Of a DNA stretch of 64,000 bases, positions 22,530-30,929 are shown piece by piece. The position numbers were made by a program, and so were the translations under genes. Each line of letters starts with the position of its first letter. Within the stretch, counting starts at the first letter, position 1. The notes beneath the pieces are model-generated. The model had not been told where the DNA came from. It made no database searches and worked only from the letters and a program-made list of their open reading frames with translations. This DNA is from Hysterangium stoloniferum (Eukaryota; Basidiomycota; Agaricomycetes; Hysterangiales; Hysterangiaceae): NCBI GenBank assembly GCA_015178975.1, contig WHVD01000011.1, positions 124,001 to 188,000 on the forward strand. The letters run 5' to 3'.

Positions 22530-23376
22530 TGTTATGACCCAGAAAACCTGCCAGACTCTGGACTCCACCCTATATACACCCAACACTCTGTATCTCATGG
22601 ACCAGTCACCAGACTCTGACTGGACTCCCAGAACCCCTCTAACAGAGCATAGAACCCTGCTCCCATGTCCCATGACCTGTCATGATTTGTCTGTGTCTCA
22701 TGCACCAGTCCTTGGACTCTGCCAGACCTGCAAATCAACCTGTTTATACCCAACTCTCTGTGCCTGGTACTGGACTCCAACTGGACTCCCAGAACCCTGC
22801 TAACAGAGCTAGAACCCTGCTCCCATTATGGTCTCATGACCTGTCATGTTTTAGACCCCACTCCCATTCTGTTCCATCCCTAATACCTAGTTTGGTATTT
22901 ACTTGTTTCATTTTATGTTTAATAGTTCTGCCCCTCATTAATACCAGATTTGGTATTATTACATTTCACAGTCTATATAAGTCTCCTATATTCATGTACT
23001 TAGAATCCAGTTTGAATCTCAAACAAGTTACACCCCTGATCCAGTCTCTGCTTCTCTCATCTGTCTGCATGCTCAATTCCCAGAACTCCCACGGGAACTC
23101 CAGAATCTACATCATGTATGCATTCTGTCAGTTTGAAATATGGATGCCTGAATGAGTGTACAAGGGCACAGCACATAAGTTGAAGCCAAGTCCATCTCTC
23201 AGCAGTACAACCTTCTGGTAATTATTCTGATACCACATTCCTTGTACTAATATCCCCAGAAACTTCCCTTATTACTCAGGGACTCCATTGGACATTACTG
23301 GAAAGTGTGTTTGGAATAATTACTGGAAACACTCTGTGGGACTTCCTCAGAACTTATCTTTGTTCGGAACTTAACA
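22530..23376 (+). repeat. solo LTR, TGTTA/TAACA family (copy L2)
   Basis: Starts TGTTATGACCCAG and ends ACTTAACA. The flanks share CTTC (CCTTC before, CTTCC after), an imperfect target duplication. It contains the family words CATTTCACAGTCTATATAAG and AAGTTGAAGCCAAG. It is clearly diverged from L1 and so is older. Confidence 0.8.
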
Positions 23377-24900
23377 CTTCCCTTCTACTCATCTGTCTGT
23401 TATTAAATATTTTAGTATGAATTATTGTCTTATATTCTACTAATCTCCAGTTCAAATATTGACTTAGAGCCTACCTGTTAGGAATTATGTCATTTAGGCC
23501 CCTATGTGTGTTTTCAACCTATACTCTGGCATCCCGACATTGGTAGTCCTGATGCACCATTTCTGATGATGGTGTACTGACAACTTACCCACCTAATGAC
23601 TTCATTTTCTAGCCACTCCATCCCATTTTTCTTCTGATGGCATTCCATTATTCCTTGGATCACTTCACCACATCATTTGCCACCTCAGAGTATTTATCTT
23701 TTTTCTCTTGTCTTTCATGACCCCCTGTTCCATTTTCCCAATTTCCTGTGTCCTGTTAATATAAAATCACCATTTTCAGTCCTCCATGCTTCCATTTACA
23801 TTAGTATAAAATCCTATTTTGTACACTACTACCCTTCAGTTTAAATATTGACTCAGAATCCCCATTTAGAATCCTCCTCATTTATAGAAGCTTATGGAAT
23901 GATACCTTCATTTATTTTAAAGTATTGTTCATCCTGCTTAATTCTTTTGCTAGTGTCTAGCTACACTAGGACTTACTACCTTTGCAACCTTAGCCTCTGG
24001 ACCTCCAGTTGATATATATACAGCTATGTTGTTATGACCAGAAATCCCACCGGACTCCAGGCACTAACTTATATGCACCCACACCCTATACACACCAATT
24101 GTCAGTTTACCAGAATTCCTGCCCAGACTCCGTATGTCAGACTTGTCTACATTCGACCTCGTTATGTCATGTATCAGTCACTGGAATACCCACTGGACTC
24201 CATCCCTGTCTATGTCTGACCTCATCCCACATGTCAGTCACTGGACCCCACTCGGAAAACCCGCCATCACTCTAACTGAGCCCCATTCCCATTTTAGTCA
24301 AATGACCTGTCACGATTTGGACTCCACTCCCGCTCCATTTCCCATTATGGTTTATGATTTGTCACGATTTGGACTCTGCTCTATTCCATCCTGTTCCTAA
24401 CACCAATTTGGTGCTTACTATTCTCATTTTATGTTTTGCTAGTTCTGTTTCATTATTACTGGATTTGGTATGTCATTCATTCCACAGTCTATATAGTCTG
24501 GCAGATGTTATACATACAATCCAGTCAGAAAATTGGCTTAGATTCCCCCAGTAATCTAATACACTCTAAACTCCTCCTTGAATTACACCACTCTCACTAG
24601 TCAGAGCCCATGGGCTCCGATGCATCTATCTCTCAACCTCTGACTTATTTATCTCAACTTCCCGACCTCTTGACCCACGAACCCTGCCTGGGCTCCCCAG
24701 GTTTCCCGTCCACCTGTTCAAAATTGGACAACACAATCTTGTGAGGGGGCAGCCTATAAGCTGAAGCCAAGTCCTACCGGATTCCCCACAGGTTTCTGGA
24801 GAAACCTGCCATGTATGTATCCTAACATATGTACATAACTGCCAGTATACATACATCCTGCCACATTCCTCATCTATTCCTTCCACATGGGTCTTTATAT
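23377..24900 (+). repeat. dispersed GC-hairpin repeat body, copy 3 (5'-truncated, interrupted)
   Basis: The sequence at 23377-24029 matches the AT-rich body of the 8521 family (CTAATCTCCAGTTCAAA, AGGCCCCTATGTGTG). It lacks the GC head and is split by solo LTR L3 (24030-24827), continuing briefly afterwards. No coding content. Confidence 0.55.
24030..24827 (+). repeat. solo LTR, TGTTA/TAACA family (copy L3)
   Basis: 798-bp LTR starting TGTTATGACCAG and ending ATCCTAACA, with a perfect TATGT duplication on both sides (24025-24029 and 24828-24832). The TATA-like word TCTATATAGTCTGG and the CCTATAAGCTGAAGCCAAG block are present. Confidence 0.93.
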
Positions 24901-24902
24901 AG

Positions 24903-25018
24903 TCATTTCTAGACCCCCATTTGATAGAGAGTATGCCTAGAAGAGTTGAGGCTGTTTTGAAGGCCAATGGAGGCTATACCAAGTACTAGATTGTTTGATT
25001 TGTATTTTTTTAATTCCA
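24903..25018 (+). pseudogene. orphan C-terminal fragment of a Tc1 transposase
   Basis: About 85 bp code the last residues of a Tc1-type transposase (ESMPRRVEAVLKANGGYTKY-like), almost identical to the end of the element at 26297-26366, including TTTGTATTTTTTTAAT after the stop. It joins the next element inside the shared ACAAAACCCTTCCAATG motif, so it looks like the product of recombination or aberrant excision between two copies. Confidence 0.75.
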
Positions 25019-25362
25019 GGGACAAAACCCTTCCAATGATTTTTAGTTGTGCAAAGATTCTTGAATAACTCAAGAACCACTGTAGATATAGACCTGAAAT
25101 TTGGTGGTTGGTTAGGTCTAACATGTTATCTATATGCCCTTAAAATATTATGACATAAGCATTAGTATTTCCCATGCTATAAATAAAATAATAATAAAAT
25201 CACATTGGAAGGGTTTTGTCCCAGTCACATTATTAACACAAAACCTTATTGATTATCTGCAAATAAGGTTTTGTTTAATCATGTGACCTGTCAAAATTAG
25301 ATATATATATAGCTGTTCACTTTCTAGTTCAACAACATCCCTACAACTCAACATTCTACACC

Positions 25363-26366
25363 ATGAAAGCTCTTACTCCTCCTCGGGTTAGCCACATTCT
25401 CATTTGCTCAATAAGGGCAGGTCTACTTCTCAGATCTCTGCAATCACTGGCAGAGATCTGTTTACTATATCCATAATTCACTTTACCCATTGCCCATCAC
25501 TTGCCAAAGCACCTGGTGGCCATCCATGCAAGCTTTCTCCCTCAGATATTCATTATTCCCTCTAACAAATCACTTCTCAGAAGGCAGAACATGCCACTGA
25601 GGTGACCAAAATCCTTCAAAATATGACTGGACAGTCCATTTCAGTGAAGACTGTTCATAGAGCACTCAAGAAGGCTGGAATGAGGGCTGTGGTGGAGAGA
25701 AAAGGCCTTTACTCACTAAGAGGCATAGGAAGGCAAGGATGGGCTTTGCTCTGGCACACAAGGACTGGACTGTGGATGATTGGAAGAGGGCTGTTTGGTT
25801 AGATGAGACAAAAATCAATTGTTTGGAGTCAGATGGGAGGAAGTAGGTGTGGAAAAAGGCAGGAGAGGGGCTCAGTGATAGGGTGGCTGAGGGTACAGTC
25901 AGGTTTGGAGGAGGAAATCTGATGTTGTGAGGCTGTATGTTGTGGGAAGGACCAGGATATTCGACCAAAATTGATGGAAGGATGGATGCTGACCTTTATG
26001 TTAGCATTATGGAAGATGAACTTCAAGAAATCATGGAGTATTATGGCAAGAACACAGGAGATGTGGTCTTTCAGCAAGACAATGACCCCAAACACAAGAG
26101 CAAAAAGGCCACCAATTGGTTTAAAGTCAATGGATTTGTGGTCATGGTATGGCCACCTCAGTCTGCTGACCTTAATCCAATTGAACACTTCTGGTATTAC
26201 CTCAAAAGGAGGCTGGGTGGCACCCAAGAGTATTCATGACTTGTGGGAGAGGGTTCAGACAGAGTGAAAGAAGATCCCTGCCTCTACTTGTCAGAACCTG
26301 ATAGAGAGTATGCCTAGAAGGGTTGAGGCTGTTTTGAAGGCCAAGGGAGGCTATACCAAGTACTAG
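25363..26366 (+). pseudogene. Tc1 transposase (element B), multiply broken
   Basis: DDE transposase relic. A start MKALTPPRVSHIL is visible, then several frameshifts and stops. Recognisable pieces are the HTH-side segment NMTGQSISVKTVHRALKKAGMRAV, the D region with DETKINCLESDGR-like sequence, VVFQQDNDPKHKSKKA (second Asp) and SADLNPIEHFWYYLKRRLGG (Glu). The Asp, Asp and Glu positions can still be read, but in different frames. It ends GGYTKY and TAG at 26364-26366. It is not functional. Confidence 0.85.
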
Positions 26367-26506
26367 ATTGTTTAATTTGTATTTTTTTAATACCAGGAAC
26401 AAAACCCTTCCAATGTGATTTTATTAGTGTTTTATTTATAGCATGGGAAATACTAATGCTTATGTCATAATATTTTAAGGACATATAGGTAACATATAGA
26501 CCTAAC

Positions 26507-26722
26507 TGTAATCCCGTCGTCAATTGGGATCACTGGCAGTCACACAAGTTGACAGGACCACGGTGTATTGTCCAGAGCAGAACAAGATACAGGCAAGTGC
26601 AGCGTACGGTAAGATCTAAGGTCCTGAAAACTTCCCGGCTACTTATACCGTAAAACGCGGTGATTATGTAATCACGTAAAACTAAAGGGTCCGTGCGTAA
26701 GACTGGGGGCACCAGGATTACA
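26507..26722 (+). repeat. short solo LTR (216 bp) inside a Tc1 terminal repeat
   Basis: Starts TGTAATCC and ends GGATTACA (8-bp inverted ends, TG...CA) and has a perfect CTAAC duplication on both sides (26502-26506 and 26723-26727). The empty-site sequence can be read from the sister terminal repeat at about 26880. It is CpG-richer than its surroundings, so probably young. The parent element is not in the window. Confidence 0.9.
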
Positions 26723-26827
26723 CTAACCAACCTCCAAATTTCAGGTCTGTATCTACAGTAGGTCTTGAGTTATTCAAGAATCTTTGCACAACTAAAAATC
26801 ATTGGAAGGGTTTTGTCACTCACTGTA

Positions 26828-26971
26828 TGTCATAATATTCTAAGGGCATATAGATAGCATATAGACCTAACCAACATCCAAATTTCAGGTATGTATCTAC
26901 AGTGGTTCTTGAGTTATTCAAGAATCTTTGCACAACTAAAAATCATTGGAAGGGTTTTGTCCCTCACTGTA
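26828..26971 (+). repeat. orphan partial Tc1 terminal repeat
   Basis: Partial second copy of the right terminal repeat of element B (TGTCATAATATTCTAAGGG through GGGTTTTGTCCCTCACTG, then TA), lying immediately downstream in the same orientation. It may be the end of another element removed by deletion. Confidence 0.8.
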
Positions 26972-26977
26972 AGTCCA

Positions 26978-27004
26978 CTAGGTTCGCATGAAATAGTTTC
27001 ATGC
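26978..27004 (-). other. Helitron-type 3' terminus (hairpin plus CTAG)
   Basis: On the minus strand a perfect hairpin GCATGAAA-CTA-TTTCATGC (27004-26986) is followed four bases later by CTAG (26981-26978) and then T. This fits the Helitron 3' end: a short hairpin just inside CTRR with insertion before T. It would end a non-autonomous Helitron that extends to the right and was later hit by Tc1 element A. The 5' end is not identified. Confidence 0.5.
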
Positions 27005-27191
27005 ATTTGAGAAATACTCCTGTGGCCTCACAAAATACTCTTGCACATCACAAAATATGTACTTTTCCATGCATTACAAATGCTTCCATGGCACTAAAAA
27101 ATACTCCCACAAGTGCTGAAAAGCTCCTGCAGTATTAAAAATACCCCTGTGAGTGCAAAAATGCTTCTGGATTTGCTTCTGTGCTGACATA

Positions 27192-28805
27192 CAGTGACTC
27201 AAAAAACCCTTCGCATGTTTTGTACTTCAGATTTATATCCCTGATAACTCAAAGAATAAAAATCCAAAAATATCAAGAATATTTGTGAACATGCTCTATC
27301 ATATCTAGATTATGGAAGTATGGTGCCATTACATAAGCTCCAGATATGGAAATATTACAAATATTTATATACAAGAGACTCATGCGAAGGGTTTTTTTGC
27401 TGACCACTCTGACCCACAAAACTACTTATATTCAGTACTTGGTATAGCCACCCTTTGCCTTTAACACAGCTGCAACCCTCCTAGACATACTCTCAATCAA
27501 ATTCTGACACACCTCTGCATCAATCTTGTTCCACTCCTCCTCCACCCTTTCCCACAACTCCAGTATCCCTTTTGGTTCAACCTCATACTCTCCCAGCCTC
27601 CTCTTGATATGATCCCATAAGTGTTCAATGGGGTTGAGGTCTGGGGACTGTGCTGGCCATGGGAGGACATTGAAATTATTATTTTGAAACCAAGTCTGGG
27701 CCTTCTTGCAAGTATGCTTGGGGTTGTTATCTTGCTGGAAGATGACAGATTTTCCATAATAGTTGAGGCTGGCTTGAAGGTCCTCCTCCATAATCTTGAG
27801 GTAAAGGTCTCCATCCATCCTCCCATCTATCTTGCAAGCATACCCAGGTCCTTCCCACAGCACCCCCATACCATCACAGATCCCCCTCCAAACTTCTGAG
27901 TCCCCTGAACCAGCCTGTTACTCAAGCCCTCCCCAGCCTTTTTCCAGACCCACATCCTCCCATCTGACCCTAACCTGTTAATTTTGGTTTCATCAGACCA
28001 CACCACCTTCTTCCAGTCCTCCACAGTCCAATGCTGATCTGCTATAGCAAAGTCCATCCTTGCCTTCCTATGCTTCTTGCTAAGAAGGGGCTTTTTCTTC
28101 TTTATCACAGCCTTCATCCCAACCATCTTGAGATGATTGCACACAGTCTGGGTAGAAATGGACTGGTTGGTGAGATTCCTAAGGGCTTTGGTCACATCAA
28201 CGGCAGTGTCAGCCTTCCCAGAGGTGATGAGATACTGTGCATAGTGAATGTTGGTAGGGGAAAGCTTTGGGGGACGACCACCAATGGACTTAGGGAGATG
28301 AGAACAATGCTTAGAGTGAAGCTTTGAGACTGTGCCAATGCTATGACCAGTAGAAACTGCAATGTGGCTAGCTGAATGACCAGCATCAAGCAGTGAGAGG
28401 ATATGATTCTGGCTGGCAAGAGACAAAGTGCGCATCTTGGGAATTGGGGTATTACTAGTTGCTAAAGGTGATATATTTATACTCCAGTACAACATGGTCA
28501 TGTGACATCACGTGATTTTGTTGATATGAACCTAATTGGAGGTAAACAATCAACAAGGTCACATGACTATAAGCATTTATAGTCATAAAGTTGCCAGCAA
28601 AAAAACCCTTCACATGAGTCTCTTGTATATAAATATTTGTAATATTTCCATATTTGGAGCTTATGTAATGGCACCATACTTCCATAATCTAGATATGATA
28701 GAGCATATTCACAAATATTCTTGATATTTTTGGATTTTTATTCTTTGAGTTATCAGGGATATAGGTCTGAAGTACAAAACATGTAAAGGGTTTTTTGAGT
28801 CACTG
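27192..28805 (-). mobile_element. Tc1/mariner element A, nearly complete
   Basis: 1614-bp element flanked by TA (27190-27191 and 28806-28807). Terminal repeats of about 210 bp (27192 to about 27402 and about 28595 to 28805) start CAGTGACTCAAAAAACCCTT. Each terminal repeat also ends, on its inner side, with an inverted copy of the motif (CATGCGAAGGGTTTTTTT), giving four motif sites per element. The transposase lies between them on the minus strand. Confidence 0.95.
27432..28435 (-). pseudogene. Tc1 transposase (element A), one small deletion
   Basis: DDE transposase that in intact form cuts and pastes at TA. Start MRTLSLASQNHIL. The N-terminal HTH is AGHSASHIAVSTGHSIGTVSK, and a second DNA-binding part contains NLTNQSISTQTVCNHL. 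The catalytic residues are first Asp in WSDETKINRLGSDGR, second Asp in FQQDNNPKHTCKKA and Glu in SPDLNPIEHLWDHIKRR (DD34E spacing). The only visible lesion is a 4-bp deletion at about 27870, just after MVWGC, judged against element B, which reads WGCMLWEGPGY at that place. Ends GGYTKY, TAA at 27432. Corrected length would be about 335 residues, normal for Tc1. Confidence 0.92.
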
Positions 28806-28807
28806 TA

Positions 28808-29216
28808 ACAATGAAAGCTGAGTCACTAACAGTACCTTTTGTTTTTCCAGCATCTTTTTGCACCCAGTTGGGATTTTTGCATATTTTCACACCCATAACC
28901 CACCAAGCAAAATTCATTTATATGGACAAGCCTGGAACCCTTGCTACACTGCAGGCTCTGGCTTGTTGGAGGGCTTCACCCCCCAATTACCCCCCAAACC
29001 CCCCCACATCCACAACTCTTAAGTATTTCTGAGGCCCATTGTTTTAAAAGGGAAAGTGTTTGGAGAATGGAAAGTGTTTGGAGAATGGAAAGTGTTCGGA
29101 GAACAGAAAGTGCAGTTACAAAAGACACAACCTTTACCAAGGAATCAATGGTTACAAAAGGAAACAAGAGTTACAAAAGAAATAACAGTTACAAAAACAA
29201 AGGGTAAAAAAGGAAT
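28808..29216 (+). repeat. Helitron-related module and short tandem repeats
   Basis: About 28915-29035 repeats the GC-hairpin module seen at 12660-12815 (GACAAGCCTGG, GGCTTGTTGG, CTTAAGTATTTCT). It is followed by three tandem units of AAAGTGTTTGGAGAATGG (29054-29110) and several GTTACAAAAG units (29112-29200). No gene. Confidence 0.6.
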
Positions 29217-30421
29217 CTTTCAGGACTGGAAAACCTGCTGGGCTGGACCCCATTGTTAAGAGGCATGCAGAACTTAGCAGAGGGTTTCTGGAGAAACCCA
29301 CAGATAATCAGGTAGGACTTGGCTTCAGCTTATAGGCTGCACCTGTTACAACTGGAATTCCCACTGGACTCCAGGCACTAACTCACACGCACTCATGCCC
29401 TATACACACCAATTGTCAGTTTACTGGAATTCCTGCCTGGACTGTATACATCAGACTTGTTTATGTTTGACCTCGTTACATTGTGTATCAGTCACTGGAA
29501 TACCCACCGGACTCCATCCCTGTCTATGTCTGACCCCATCCCACATGTCAGTCACCAGACCCCACTCAGAAAACCCGTCATCGCTCTAACTGAGCCCCGT
29601 ACCCGTTTTAGTCAAATGACCTGTCACGATTTGGACTCTGCTCCCACTCCATTTCCCGTTATGGTCTATGATTTGTCACAATTTGGACTCCGCTCTATTC
29701 CATCCCATTATTAACACCAATTTGGTGTTTACTATTCTCATTTTATGTTTTGCTAGTTCCATTTCATTATTACTGGATTTGTGTCATTCATTCCATGGTC
29801 TATATAGTCTGGCAGATGTTGTACATACAATCCAGTCAGAAAATTGGCTTAGATTCCCCCCAGTAATCTAATACCTTTTCCACTCTAAACTCCTCCTTGA
29901 ATTACACCACTCTCATTAGTCAGAGCCCACGGGTGTTATGTATTTATAGGTTTTTTCCGATTTTTAACCAATCTCCCCCTAACAAATTGCGAAAACGAAG
30001 TTTAAATGTAATTATATGGCGATGACAAAATTGTACAATATTTTCTTGATTTATCTTGAATTTTTACAATTTATTTTGTATTTTTATCTTATAAATTGAG
30101 CAAGATATTGCATTTCTAACGTTTATTCTTTTTTGATTAATATGTCGGGGACTCGGCGCTTAGTCACAACGCGCGAGATTATAATCATGTGACATTCACA
30201 TGACATTTCAAACACCGACACCGACAAAACGCGATGTGAAATAATCGCGCATAAACAAGGCAATTTTTATATTATTATAATAAAATATTATATTTATAAC
30301 TAACTAAAAATAAATATAATAAATATATAATAATATAAAACCGGCCACTGTGATTATTACACGGCGCGCGGGAAAAGCGTCACAACGAGTGACAACCATC
30401 ACAACAGGTGACAGTTGTCAC

Positions 30422-30573
30422 AAGGGCGCGCGACGGTCACAGAGGCGCGCGACGGTCACAGAGGCGCGCGACGGTCACAGAGGCGCGCGACGGTCACAGA
30501 GGCGCGCGACGGTCACAGAGGCGCGCGACGGTCACAGAGGCGCGCGATGGTCACAAGGGCGCGCGACTGTCAC
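30422..30573 (+). repeat. 19-bp CpG-rich tandem array in the 2-kb LTR
   Basis: Eight head-to-tail units of AGGCGCGCGACGGTCACAG, the first six nearly identical and the last two with changes (GATGG, GACTG). GTGAC/GTCAC palindromic words flank it. It is placed about 350 bp upstream of the TATA box, where an enhancer-type array could sit. Confidence 0.95.
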
Positions 30574-30921
30574 AACACGTGACAGTCACAAGACGCGAAG
30601 GATATCATACGTGCGCACAGGCGCGAGAGCATTATGTCAGCATATATGCTACTACAGCAAAAACCGGAAATCTCTGGAACATTCCAGTGACTGCCAAAGG
30701 AATAGTAGTTAATAGGTACTAATAATAGATAGAATATTGTAGAATATTCTGTAAGTTTCCAGAATATTCTATTATGCCAAGAATATTCTATAGTGTCTTA
30801 GAAGTAGTTAGAACCTCCCACAATGCTCTAGAAAATTCTAGAAAATTCTAAATGACATCATTCCTTCCAGAATGATATCATTCAATCTTCTAGAATCTTC
30901 TAAATGTCTCAGACTAAAATG

Positions 30922-30929
30922 TATATAAG
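30922..30929 (+). promoter_or_regulatory. TATA box of the 2-kb LTR
   Basis: TATATAAG inside GTATATAAGGAGCTC. It is the only strong TATA in the unit and separates the U3-like repeat-rich half from the R/U5-like half. Confidence 0.55.

Larger units (their letters stand above)
25019..26827 (+). mobile_element. Tc1/mariner element B, degraded
   Basis: The left terminal repeat is about 25019-25222 and the right one about 26397-26825. Each is roughly 200 bp and is bounded on both its ends by the motif ACAAAACCCTTCCAATG or its inverse. The right end finishes CACTCACTG followed by TA. The right repeat is split by a 216-bp solo LTR (26507-26722). The outer tip of the left repeat is lost in a junction with an orphan transposase fragment. 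Downstream a further partial terminal repeat (26828-26969) lies in tandem. Confidence 0.85.

Noticed and set aside
30422-30573. CRISPR-like regular repeats
   Set aside because: The 19-bp units are directly adjacent with no unique spacers, the genome is eukaryotic, and no cas genes are present. The 18-bp LTR arrays at 35245 and 41739 were rejected for the same reason.
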